From Clostridiales bacterium (GTDB lineage Bacteria > Bacillota > Clostridia > Tissierellales > Dethiosulfatibacteraceae), in the NCBI GenBank assembly GCA_003539375.1, contig DPPH01000247.1:13485-23030 (forward strand): a stretch of DNA of 9,546 nt, given 5' to 3'. Numbering within the stretch: the stretch's first letter is position 1; the number at the start of each line of letters is the position of its first letter. This document shows positions 1-6,639 of this stretch, one piece after another. The translations under genes and the position numbers were made by a program. The notes under the pieces were generated by a model. That model was not told the origin of the DNA, made no database searches, and saw nothing but the letters and a program-made list of their open reading frames with translations.

Positions 1-1
1 T

Positions 2-445
2 ATGATGACTCAATTTGCTACTATGACTCATGCTAGCTTTGATGTTTCAAATATTGAAGTAGAAAAGGATGGAATTGCATACACTGTTGATACAATTAGA
101 GAATTAAAAAACAAATATAAGGATACTAAACTGTTTTTCATAACTGGTACCGATGCAGTTTTAGACCTTCCAAATTGGAAAGACCCTGAAGAAATACTAA
201 ATCTGTGTACTTTTATTGCAGTTAATCGTCCTGGATATGTAACTGATACACTAGACGATAAGCTAGATAAACTAATGAAAAATTACAATGGTGAAATATT
301 AAGTATAAAAGCACCCCAATTAAAGATATCTTCCACAGATATAAGAAACAGGATCGAGGAAGGAAGGCCTACAAAATATTTACTACCTGAAACTGTAGAA
401 CAATACATATTAAAAAAAGGTTTATACAAAAAAAATGAATTATAA
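2..445 (+). CDS. nadD: Nicotinate-nucleotide adenylyltransferase, 5' end missing
   Basis: This is the C-terminal two thirds of NadD, which joins nicotinate mononucleotide and ATP to make deamido-NAD in cytoplasmic NAD synthesis. The frame is open to the left edge. The ATG at position 2 is internal: family members are about 190-210 residues, only 147 are present, and the N-terminal nucleotide-binding part (GxFxPxHxGH) lies outside the window. Family signatures seen are the YTVDTIRELK segment, FITGTDAVLDLPNW (the conserved G-x-D followed by a P-x-W), the VNRPG segment, and near the C-terminus SSTDIRNRI, the ISSTxIR nucleotidyltransferase motif. The tail YILKKGLY is also typical. The stop at 443-445 lies inside yqeK, giving an 11-base overlap, so the two are probably translationally coupled. 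No frameshift or odd composition is seen. Confidence 0.95.
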   Translation: MMTQFATMTHASFDVSNIEVEKDGIAYTVDTIRELKNKYKDTKLFFITGTDAVLDLPNWKDPEEILNLCTFIAVNRPGYVTDTLDDKLDKLMKNYNGEILSIKAPQLKISSTDIRNRIEEGRPTKYLLPETVEQYILKKGLYKKNEL

Positions 446-998
446 GGACTTAATATTAGATATAGGTCTTGAGAGATATAAACATTCTTTGAGGGTTATG
501 GATACTGCTTTAGAGTTAGGGAAAATTTATAAAACTAACTTAGAAAATATTAAAATAGCTTCTATATATCACGATTGTGGTAAAATTGGTAGCACTGAAG
601 AAGTTTTAAAAATTACAGATAGGAGAAATATCAAACTAAGTAAAGAGGACTTAAAATCACCAGAAGTAGTTCATACTATTTTAGGAAGATATTTGGCAGA
701 ACATAAATATAATATAAAAGATGAAGATATATTAAACGCAATAGAATTCCATACCACAGGTAGACCTAAAATGAGTTTGTTAGAAAAAATCATATATATT
801 GCAGATTATACTGAGCCTAATAGAGATTTTTCAGGTGTAGAAAAAGTAAGAGAAGCATCAAAAAAAGATATTGATAATAGTATGATTTTAGCTTTGAAAA
901 ATACCATTGATTACTTAAAATCTAAAGATATTCATATACATAAAAATACCCTAGACGCTTATAACTATTTTATAGAAATAAAAGGAGTGATAATTTGA
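435..998 (+). CDS. yqeK: YqeK-family HD-domain hydrolase (symmetrical Ap4A hydrolase)
   Basis: The protein has 187 residues, the usual length for YqeK. The HD metal-binding set is visible: H17 in YKHSLRV, H46-D47 in YHDCGK, H80, H106 in EFHTTG and D124 in YIADYTEPNR. Characterised YqeK proteins split diadenosine tetraphosphate symmetrically into two ADP; that function is taken from the family. The start is the ATG at 435, inside the end of nadD. The nearest purine-rich stretch (ending at 420) is about 14 bases away, so translation probably depends on ribosomes finishing nadD. No other in-frame start precedes the first conserved histidine. The stop TGA at 996-998 overlaps the TTG start of rsfS. 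The order nadD-yqeK-rsfS is common in Bacillota. Confidence 0.93.
   Translation: MNYKDLILDIGLERYKHSLRVMDTALELGKIYKTNLENIKIASIYHDCGKIGSTEEVLKITDRRNIKLSKEDLKSPEVVHTILGRYLAEHKYNIKDEDILNAIEFHTTGRPKMSLLEKIIYIADYTEPNRDFSGVEKVREASKKDIDNSMILALKNTIDYLKSKDIHIHKNTLDAYNYFIEIKGVII
981..987 (+). promoter_or_regulatory. Ribosome binding site fixing the TTG start of rsfS
   Basis: AAAGGAG at 981-987 stands 7 bases before TTG at 995. The spacing is ideal, supporting this non-ATG start. The start overlaps the preceding stop as TTGA. Confidence 0.8.
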
Positions 999-1366
999 AA
1001 GAAAAAGTACAAAATGAGCTTAAGACGATACTTGATGCAGCATCAGACAAGAAAGCATACAATTATAAATTAATAGACATATCTGGAATTTCAAGCATAG
1101 CTGATTATTTTCTAATATGTAGTGCTGGGAATAGTAAGCAAGCAGAAGCTATAGCAGATAACATTGTAGAAAAAATGGCAAAAGAAAATATTAAAATAAA
1201 TCACAAAGAAGGATATAGATCAGGAAAATGGATATTGCTTGATTATAATAATATTGTCGTGCATATATTTGTTAAAGAAGAAAGAGATAAATATAACTTA
1301 GAAAAAATATGGTTAGATGGAAAAGATTTAGATGTAGAGGAATATGGTATTGAAAATTGGTCATAG
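995..1366 (+). CDS. rsfS: Ribosomal silencing factor RsfS
   Basis: The protein has 123 residues, normal for the RsfS/YbeB/Iojap family. Known members bind ribosomal protein uL14 on the 50S subunit and block joining with the 30S, lowering translation when nutrients are short. Signatures are the LIDISGISSIADYFLICSAG core near residues 27-46, matching the family D-x-S-x-x-x-x-DYF-x-I pattern, then QAEAIADNI, the EG-Y-SGKWILLDY segment and VVHIFVKEERDKYNLEKIW at the C-terminal side. Translation starts at TTG 995, one base before the TGA stop of yqeK is completed, behind a good AAAGGAG site. The stop TAG at 1364-1366 is the first three bases of the terminator hairpin, so this is the last gene of the operon. 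Confidence 0.95.
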   Translation: MKEKVQNELKTILDAASDKKAYNYKLIDISGISSIADYFLICSAGNSKQAEAIADNIVEKMAKENIKINHKEGYRSGKWILLDYNNIVVHIFVKEERDKYNLEKIWLDGKDLDVEEYGIENWS

Positions 1367-1395
1367 AAGGTAAATATTTACCTTCTATTTTTTTT
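1364..1395 (+). terminator. Intrinsic terminator of the nadD-yqeK-rsfS operon
   Basis: Bases 1364-1387 form a perfect 24-base palindrome: left arm TAGAAGGTAAA, two loop bases, right arm TTTACCTTCTA. Eight T follow at 1388-1395. The hairpin plus T-tract reads as a strong terminator on the + strand. In the other direction the T-tract is weak and displaced, so it may stop the convergent dac transcript only partly. The arms contain the stop codons of both convergent genes. Confidence 0.9.
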
Positions 1396-2649
1396 GGTTT
1401 TTCTAATTTTATAAAGCCTGTACTTGTTTATAAGCCTTAAAATTATTATCAATAAAATAATTGATAGAATAAATAAGATAATTGTTTTAAGGGCAAAAAG
1501 AGTAAGATTAGTCTCTTCAATGATAATCTTATCAACTTTGAATGCTGCTACAAGAGGTACTTCTCCTATTAATTCATCATTTAGATTATATTTGATTGTT
1601 CCAATTACTTCGCCTTCGTCTACGGGTAAGCTTATTTCATTTAATAAAATAGTTTCTTCAACTTCATCGATACTATCTTTATTAACTAAAGCATTAAGAC
1701 TATCAGAAGATAAAATAGTTAAATATTTGCTATCCCCAGATTCAATCTCTATATTTTTAATAAATTCATTAGAGTTTATTAAATTGATTTTTTCGAAATT
1801 TTCAAAACCGTAATTCAACAACTCATGAGTATCTGTATAAACTTCAGTAGTTGATCCATCTATGACAACAGTAATTAAAGAAATACCGTCTCTTTCAGCA
1901 CTGCCAATTAGACAACTACCGGCTTCAGGAGTATATCCCGTCTTCATACCATTAGCACCTTCATATTTCATGTTTACCCAAAGATTATTTATGATTATTT
2001 GATTACCATAACCCATACCTACTAAAAGCTTATTAGTGCTTATTAAATGTCTCTCTTCGCTTTTTTTATTAGTTACTCCGATAGTATATTTTGTTTTTGA
2101 AATAATATCACGGATAATTTCGTTGTCATAGGCGGCTTTTGCTATTCTTGAAAGATCGTAAGCTGTAGTAAAATGGTCGTCATCGTGAAGTCCATGAGGA
2201 TTTACAAAATTTGAATTTAGAGCTCCTAAATCCTTTGCTTTTTTATTCATAAGTTCTATAAATTGACCTTCATAAGAGGAATAATTTTTAGAAATAACCT
2301 CAGCAACATCATTACCAGATGCTATTAATAAGCCGTGAAGCATATCTTCTAAACTTAATTCTTCACCGGGTTCTAATGCTATGTGACTACCATCAACTTC
2401 ATAAGGAGTGTTTTCATCTACTATTAAAGTATCGTCAAGTTCTCCTAAATCCAAGACAGTCAAAGCCGTTAGTAATTTGGTCAAGCTTGCAGGATAAATC
2501 TTCATATTTTCCTTATGTCCATGTAAAATCCTACCACTATCAGCATCTATTAATATATCGCTGGTGCAATCTAAGGTTGGTGTAGCGTAAATATTTCTAT
2601 TTGAAATTATAGTCATAAATAGTATAATAAATAATAAGCATTTTTTCAT
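1378..2649 (-). CDS. dacF: D-alanyl-D-alanine carboxypeptidase, DacF/PBP5 type
   Basis: This low-molecular-weight penicillin-binding protein has 423 residues. It would remove the terminal D-Ala from peptidoglycan stem peptides outside the membrane. A signal peptide covers about residues 1-22 (MKK, then a hydrophobic run, cut near IYA). The serine peptidase S11 motifs are complete: S55-x-x-K58 in YPASLTKLL, S111-G-N113 in IASGNDVAE and K235-T-G237 in GMKTGYTPEAG. A beta-rich PBP5-type C-terminal domain follows (about 290-370). A hydrophobic segment (about 380-403) and a Lys/Arg-rich tail then anchor it. The start ATG has GGAGG six bases upstream and a good promoter. Its stop lies in the shared terminator, 11 bases from rsfS. 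Which paralogue it is (DacF, DacB or DacA) cannot be settled here; spore-cortex and vegetative roles are both possible. Confidence 0.92.
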   Translation of the reverse strand: MKKCLLFIILFMTIISNRNIYATPTLDCTSDILIDADSGRILHGHKENMKIYPASLTKLLTALTVLDLGELDDTLIVDENTPYEVDGSHIALEPGEELSLEDMLHGLLIASGNDVAEVISKNYSSYEGQFIELMNKKAKDLGALNSNFVNPHGLHDDDHFTTAYDLSRIAKAAYDNEIIRDIISKTKYTIGVTNKKSEERHLISTNKLLVGMGYGNQIIINNLWVNMKYEGANGMKTGYTPEAGSCLIGSAERDGISLITVVIDGSTTEVYTDTHELLNYGFENFEKINLINSNEFIKNIEIESGDSKYLTILSSDSLNALVNKDSIDEVEETILLNEISLPVDEGEVIGTIKYNLNDELIGEVPLVAAFKVDKIIIEETNLTLFALKTIILFILSIILLIIILRLINKYRLYKIRKTKKNRR

Positions 2650-2655
2650 TGTTAG

Positions 2656-2660
2656 CCTCC
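2656..2660 (-). promoter_or_regulatory. Ribosome binding site of the carboxypeptidase gene
   Basis: On the - strand this reads GGAGG, six bases before the ATG whose complement is at 2647-2649. It supports the chosen start. Confidence 0.8.
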
Positions 2661-2678
2661 GTTATTAAGTGCAAAACA

Positions 2679-2708
2679 ATTATAACAACAAAACTTTACA
2701 TTTGTAAA
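2679..2708 (-). promoter_or_regulatory. Sigma-A type promoter of the carboxypeptidase gene
   Basis: On the - strand the -10 box is a perfect TATAAT (2679-2684) and the -35 box is TTTACA (2703-2708), with an 18-base spacer. Transcription would start near 2672, giving a leader of roughly 23 bases. The -35 box is one arm of the inverted repeat at 2695-2708. No equally good promoter is seen on the + strand for comEA. Confidence 0.7.
2695..2708. repeat. TTTACA-TT-TGTAAA inverted repeat in the divergent gap
   Basis: This perfect 6-bp dyad has a 2-base centre. It covers the -35 box of the leftward carboxypeptidase promoter and lies 17 bases before the comEA start. It has the size and position of an operator. 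Chance occurrence in AT-rich DNA is possible. Confidence 0.45.
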
Positions 2709-2725
2709 TATAAAAAGAGGTATTT

Positions 2726-3295
2726 ATGAATAAACTAGAAAAAAAAGAATTGAAATTTCTAATATTTATACTTGCAGTTTTACTATCGATATTTTTTTAT
2801 AACAATAAAAATTTAGATTTCGAAATACTGAAATCTCAGATAAATGATAACCAATTAACAAGTGATGATTTTAAAGATGTAGATTTAAATGAAAAAACAA
2901 TTTGGGTAGACATTGATGGGGCTGTTAACAAACCGGGGGTATATGAAATTGATGAAGATTCAAGACTATTTGAATTAATAGAAATCGCAGGTGGGTTGAG
3001 AAAAGATGCTTACACTAAGGACCTAAACAAATCTATTAAACTTAGTGATGAAGATAAAATTTATATTAAAAGTTTAGATGAAATAGACTTAGAAAAAGAA
3101 TCTTCAAAAATAAACATAAATACTGCAACTAGAGAAGAATTGATGAATTTAAACGGTATAGGTGAAGCTATATCAGGTAATATAATAATTTACAGAGAAA
3201 GCAAAAAATTCATAAAAATTGAAGATATTATGAAGGTTAAAGGTATAGGAGAATCAAAATTTAATATTATTAAAGATAGTATTAAGGTCAACTAG
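2726..3295 (+). CDS. comEA: ComEA-family DNA-binding protein, membrane anchored
   Basis: The protein has 189 residues with the full ComEA layout. A single membrane segment lies near the N-terminus (about 12-25) after a Lys/Glu-rich cytoplasmic end. A low-complexity linker follows, then an SLBB domain (about 59-116, with the diagnostic DIDGAVNKPGVYEI and AGGLRKDAY). The end is a helix-hairpin-helix DNA-binding domain (about 128-187: ININTATREEL, NGIGEAISGNII, VKGIGESKFNIIK). In competent bacteria ComEA binds incoming double-stranded DNA outside the membrane and hands it to the ComEC channel. That role is from the family; comEC is not here. AAAGAGG stands 5 bases before the ATG. The stop TAG is part of the selA ribosome binding site, so the gene is probably cotranscribed with selA. 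Competence in this host is not shown by this gene alone. Confidence 0.93.
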   Translation: MNKLEKKELKFLIFILAVLLSIFFYNNKNLDFEILKSQINDNQLTSDDFKDVDLNEKTIWVDIDGAVNKPGVYEIDEDSRLFELIEIAGGLRKDAYTKDLNKSIKLSDEDKIYIKSLDEIDLEKESSKININTATREELMNLNGIGEAISGNIIIYRESKKFIKIEDIMKVKGIGESKFNIIKDSIKVN

Positions 3296-3299
3296 GAGG
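3294..3299 (+). promoter_or_regulatory. Ribosome binding site of selA, sharing bases with the comEA stop
   Basis: AGGAGG at 3294-3299 lies 5 bases before the selA ATG. Its first two bases belong to the TAG stop of comEA (3293-3295), tying the translation of the two genes closely. Confidence 0.85.
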
Positions 3300-3304
3300 T
3301 AAGA

Positions 3305-4702
3305 ATGAGTGATTTATATAGAAACATACCTAAAATGGATAAGATTTTAGAAAAAGATGAGGTCCAATCCCGTATTAATAAATACGGGAGAGATTTTGTA
3401 TTAGAGGTAATAAGAGAACATCTAGATACAATCAGAGAAAATATAACTAAAAATATAATTTCAAGAATAGATGAAGAAGAAATTATTAATACAATATTAT
3501 ATAAAATAGATAAGGAAAATAAAAGCAAATTTAAAAAGGTTGTAAATGGAACTGGAGTTATAATTCATACCAACTTAGGTAGAAGCATATTTTCAGAAGA
3601 ATTATCGAAAGAAATTTCTGAAAACCTATGTTCTTATACTAACCTAGAATATAATTTAGATACAGGGGAAAGAGGACATAGATATGATCATATTGTAGAT
3701 ATAATAAAGAAAATAACCGGGGCGGAAGATGCACTAGTTGTGAACAACAATGCTGCTGCAGTTTTACTAACTCTAAAAACCCTAGCTTCTGGCAAAGATG
3801 TTATAGTATCTAGAGGAGAACTGGTAGAAATTGGAGGATCTTTTCGTATTCCAGAAGTAATAAAAGAAAGTGGATGTAATTTAATTGAAGTTGGAACTAC
3901 AAACAAAACACATCTGAAGGATTATAGAAATGCTGTAAATGAAAATACTGGAGCAATCATAAAGATACACACAAGCAATTATAAAATAGTAGGTTTTACT
4001 CAAGATGTAGATACTAATGAATTGAAAACAATTTCTAATGAAAGAAATATTCCATTAATTGAAGATCTAGGTAGTGGAATGATAATTGACTTATATGATT
4101 ACGGACTTAATAAAGAGCCTACTGTTAGAGAAACCTTAGATAGAGGGGTTGATGTGGTTACCTTCAGTGGTGATAAATTATTAGGGGGGCCTCAATGTGG
4201 TGTAATAGCAGGCAAAAGTAAATTTATAAAGGAAATAAAGAAAAGTCAGCTATTGAGAGCATTAAGAGTAGATAAATTCACAATAATGTCATTAGAATTA
4301 ACCTTGAAAGCTTACCAAAACTTAGATACCCTACCTTTAAAAATTCCAACTATAAGGATGATTACTGAAGAGGAAGAAGATGTTAAAATTAGAGCTGAAA
4401 AACTTTCTAATAAACTGAAATCTTTAAACTCTTATAAGATTAATACGGAATTAATTAGAACAAAATCCATGATAGGCGGAGGTGCATATCCTTTAGATAA
4501 TTTGGATAGTTGGGGAGTAAAATTAATATTAAAAGAATTTTCAGAAAAAGATTTAGAGGAAAAATTAAGAAGCAATGAAATACCAATTATTGTTAGGATT
4601 ATAGAAGGATTTGTTGTAATTGATTGCAAAGCATTGCTGGAAAAAGACTATGATATTATTACATCAGCTTTAAAACGAATTATAGGTGAATCAAATGATT
4701 AG
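3305..4702 (+). CDS. selA: L-seryl-tRNA(Sec) selenium transferase SelA
   Basis: This PLP enzyme has 465 residues, the normal length for bacterial SelA. It turns Ser-tRNA(Sec) into Sec-tRNA(Sec) using selenophosphate, in the cytoplasm and as a large ring oligomer in studied species. Signatures are the N-terminal RNIPKMDKIL region, VNGTGVIIHTNLGRS (about 80-94), VVNNNAAAVLLTL, RGELVEIGGSFRIPEV, the ED-GSG segment, and SGDKLLGGPQCG with the PLP lysine at K291. The C-terminal domain carries the GGGAYPLDNLDSW segment. The start ATG follows a consensus ribosome binding site. The stop TAG (4700-4702) overlaps selB by 8 bases. A strong hairpin lies inside the gene at 3368-3389. No selenophosphate synthetase gene (selD) is next to it, although that arrangement is common in related bacteria. 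Confidence 0.97.
   Translation: MSDLYRNIPKMDKILEKDEVQSRINKYGRDFVLEVIREHLDTIRENITKNIISRIDEEEIINTILYKIDKENKSKFKKVVNGTGVIIHTNLGRSIFSEELSKEISENLCSYTNLEYNLDTGERGHRYDHIVDIIKKITGAEDALVVNNNAAAVLLTLKTLASGKDVIVSRGELVEIGGSFRIPEVIKESGCNLIEVGTTNKTHLKDYRNAVNENTGAIIKIHTSNYKIVGFTQDVDTNELKTISNERNIPLIEDLGSGMIIDLYDYGLNKEPTVRETLDRGVDVVTFSGDKLLGGPQCGVIAGKSKFIKEIKKSQLLRALRVDKFTIMSLELTLKAYQNLDTLPLKIPTIRMITEEEEDVKIRAEKLSNKLKSLNSYKINTELIRTKSMIGGGAYPLDNLDSWGVKLILKEFSEKDLEEKLRSNEIPIIVRIIEGFVVIDCKALLEKDYDIITSALKRIIGESND
3368..3389 (+). other. Perfect 9-bp hairpin inside the start of selA
   Basis: TCCCGTATT (3368-3376) and AATACGGGA (3381-3389) pair perfectly around the loop AATA. It sits at codons 22-29 of selA, 63 bases after the start codon. 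It is not followed by a T-tract, so it is not an ordinary terminator. It may be incidental to coding. Confidence 0.5.
4684..4689 (+). promoter_or_regulatory. Ribosome binding site choosing the selB ATG at 4695
   Basis: AGGTGA at 4684-4689 stands 5 bases before ATG 4695. This favours that ATG over the in-frame GTG at 4686, which lies within the site itself. Confidence 0.75.
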
Positions 4703-6575
4703 TTTAACTATAGGTACAGCAGGTCATATAGACCACGGTAAAACAACATTAATAAAAGCTATTACAGGGATTGAAACCGATAGTTTAAAAGACGAAAAAA
4801 AGCGAGGAATAACTATAAACTTAGGTTTTGCTCATTTAGATTATGAAGATATGACTGTTGGTTTTGTTGATGTTCCCGGTCACGAGAAATTCATTAAAAA
4901 TATGGTTGCTGGAGTTACAGGTATTGATGCAGTTATGTTGGTGATTTCTGCAGATGAAGGAATTATGCCTCAAAGCATTGAGCATTTCAACATATTAGAA
5001 TTAATGGGATTAAAAAAAGGATTTGTAGTAATAACAAAAACTGATCTTGTTGATGAAGAACTTGTTGAAGTTGTAGAAGAAGAGGTGAAAGAATTAGTCC
5101 AGGGTACCTTTCTTGAAAACTGTAAAATAATTAAGGCTTCTTCGAAAACCATGGTTGGTATTGATGAAATAAAAGACTTTATAAGGGAATTAGCTTCTCA
5201 GGAAGATAGAGATCTAAGTCTAGAAAATCCTAGACTTGCAATCGATAGAGTTTTCAGTTTAAGGGGAGTGGGTACGGTAGTTACCGGGACTTTAGCAAAT
5301 GGTCTTTTAGATAAAGAGGATACAGTTTTAATCTACCCACAACAAATCAGTTCTACTATCAGGAATTTACAGGTTTTTAGTAGGGATGTTGATAGAGTTT
5401 TAGCAGGTCAAAGAACAGCTATTAATTTAAGAGATTTGGACAAGAAAGATTTGAATCGCGGTGACGATTTAGCATTACCTGATACTTTAAGATTGACTAA
5501 TCAAATTGATTGTAAAATTGAAATCATTGAAAGTACCGATAGGGTAATCAAGAATAATTCAAGATTACATCTTCATATAGGTACAAAGGAAGTAATTGCA
5601 AAAATTAAGATATTAAATAATACGGAGTTGGTAGGTGGTAGCTCAAGTTATGCACGATTAAAAATTGAAGAAGATATAACAGTAAAAAGAGGAGACAGAT
5701 TTATTCTAAGATTCTATTCACCTCTAGAAACAGTTGGTGGAGGAGTTGTATTAGATCCAAATCCTAAAAGAAAATTAAATGAGATTATTAAAGAGATAGA
5801 CTTTATAGAAGAAGATTACAATCTTAAATCATACATTGAATTTCTTTTGAAAGTGGAAAATTCATTTTTGAAAATAGAAGAAATAATTAAAAATACAGTA
5901 TTTAATTATGAATATATAAAAAAAGTACTATTTGAATTAGAATCCAGAGATATTGTTTATAACTACATCTTTGGAAGGAAAATATTTGCTATACATTCAC
6001 AAGTCCAGGAAAAGCTTAATAATAAAATTTTAGATTATTTAAAGAAAAATGAGAAAGAAAATAATATTTCACTAGGTATCCCAAAAGAGGAATTAAGAAA
6101 TAATATATTTGAAGGAATAGACAAAAATATATATAATGAATTTATAGATAAATTGGTTACTAAAAATCTAATAAAAAATACCAACAATATGATAACTACA
6201 TTTGATTATTACCCAGAGATGAATCTAAGCCAAAAAGAAAAAAAGAGAGAATTACTTATAAAATTAAGTAATCAGGGTAAAGATATATTAAATGTAAAAG
6301 AATATAGAGAATCTCAAGAATCATCTAATATAATAGATTATATGATTGCTGAAGAAGAATTAGTTGAAATTAATAAAGATGAAGTTATCTTAAAACATAA
6401 TTTAGAAAATATAAAAGAAAAATTGATTAAATATCTAAAAGAAAATGAAAAGATAACAGTTGTTGATTTTAGAGATCTAATAGAAAGCAATAGAAAACAC
6501 AGCATCATGATTCTTGAATATTTTGATTCTAAAAACTTGACAAAAAGAATTGAAGACTATAGAATACTTTTTTAA
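4695..6575 (+). CDS. selB: Selenocysteine-specific translation elongation factor SelB
   Basis: The protein has 626 residues from ATG 4695. The longer reading from GTG 4686 adds three residues but leaves no room for a ribosome binding site. SelB carries Sec-tRNA(Sec) and GTP to ribosomes stalled at UGA codons marked by a SECIS hairpin. GTPase motifs are G1 GHIDHGKT (10-17), switch I RGITI (37-41), G3 DVPGH (59-63) and G4 TKTD (114-117). EF-Tu-like beta domains follow, including FSLRGVGTVVTGTL and RGDRFILRFYSPLETVGGG. From about residue 360 the protein is Lys/Glu-rich and helical, as expected of the winged-helix repeats that bind SECIS RNA. Full length is normal for bacteria. The start overlaps the end of selA by 8 bases. 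No tRNA gene fits in the 64 bases after it, so selC lies elsewhere. Confidence 0.97.
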   Translation: MISLTIGTAGHIDHGKTTLIKAITGIETDSLKDEKKRGITINLGFAHLDYEDMTVGFVDVPGHEKFIKNMVAGVTGIDAVMLVISADEGIMPQSIEHFNILELMGLKKGFVVITKTDLVDEELVEVVEEEVKELVQGTFLENCKIIKASSKTMVGIDEIKDFIRELASQEDRDLSLENPRLAIDRVFSLRGVGTVVTGTLANGLLDKEDTVLIYPQQISSTIRNLQVFSRDVDRVLAGQRTAINLRDLDKKDLNRGDDLALPDTLRLTNQIDCKIEIIESTDRVIKNNSRLHLHIGTKEVIAKIKILNNTELVGGSSSYARLKIEEDITVKRGDRFILRFYSPLETVGGGVVLDPNPKRKLNEIIKEIDFIEEDYNLKSYIEFLLKVENSFLKIEEIIKNTVFNYEYIKKVLFELESRDIVYNYIFGRKIFAIHSQVQEKLNNKILDYLKKNEKENNISLGIPKEELRNNIFEGIDKNIYNEFIDKLVTKNLIKNTNNMITTFDYYPEMNLSQKEKKRELLIKLSNQGKDILNVKEYRESQESSNIIDYMIAEEELVEINKDEVILKHNLENIKEKLIKYLKENEKITVVDFRDLIESNRKHSIMILEYFDSKNLTKRIEDYRILF

Positions 6576-6581
6576 GTTTTA

Positions 6582-6599
6582 GTTACAAACTTATTAACA
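6582..6599. repeat. Direct repeat over the -35 box of the regulator promoter
   Basis: GTTACA (6582-6587) and TTAACA (6594-6599) form an imperfect direct repeat with a 12-base period. The second copy is the -35 box. On the opposite strand they read TGTAAC and TGTTAA. OmpR-family regulators typically bind direct repeats of this size, so this is a candidate autoregulatory site. Confidence 0.4.
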
Positions 6600-6622
6600 A
6601 TAATAAATAATAGTGTTATACT
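6594..6622 (+). promoter_or_regulatory. Promoter of the two-component operon
   Basis: TTAACA (6594-6599) and TATACT (6617-6622) are separated by 17 bases, and a TGT at 6614-6616 makes an extended -10. Transcription would start near 6629, only about 11 bases before the ATG, with the ribosome binding site GAGGTGA (6629-6635) at the very start of the message. Confidence 0.75.
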
Positions 6623-6639
6623 ATTAATGAGGTGAGAGA

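Noticed and set aside
2..7. Tandem ATG codons at the left edge as the nadD start
   Set aside because: About 55-60 residues of the conserved N-terminal nucleotide-binding domain would be missing, and the frame is open to the edge, so the true start lies outside the window.
1424..1813. Open frame on the + strand within the carboxypeptidase region
   Set aside because: It is antisense to a gene with complete catalytic motifs, has no ribosome binding site and shows no recognisable domain. The same holds for the frame at 2319-2585.
3682..3693. 12-base palindrome ATATGATCATAT inside selA
   Set aside because: It is explained by codons for Tyr-Asp-His-Ile and is A/T-rich, with no regulatory context.
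3292..5152. Short - strand open frames at 3292-3528, 3688-3906, 4432-4629 and 4970-5152
   Set aside because: They mirror the selA and selB coding sequence, are Ser/Thr/Ile/Leu-rich as expected of antisense readings of AT-rich genes, and lack start signals.
6566..6597. Terminator after selB
   Set aside because: TAAGTTT and AAACTTA form a 7-bp inverted repeat, but the stem has one G-C pair, a 7-base loop and no T-tract behind it. The run of T at 6568-6573 precedes it. Not a convincing + strand terminator.
6576..6639. Possible selC tRNA(Sec) gene after selB
   Set aside because: The gap is only 64 bases, has no tRNA arms or GGTTC-type T-loop, and is fully accounted for by a promoter and ribosome binding site.
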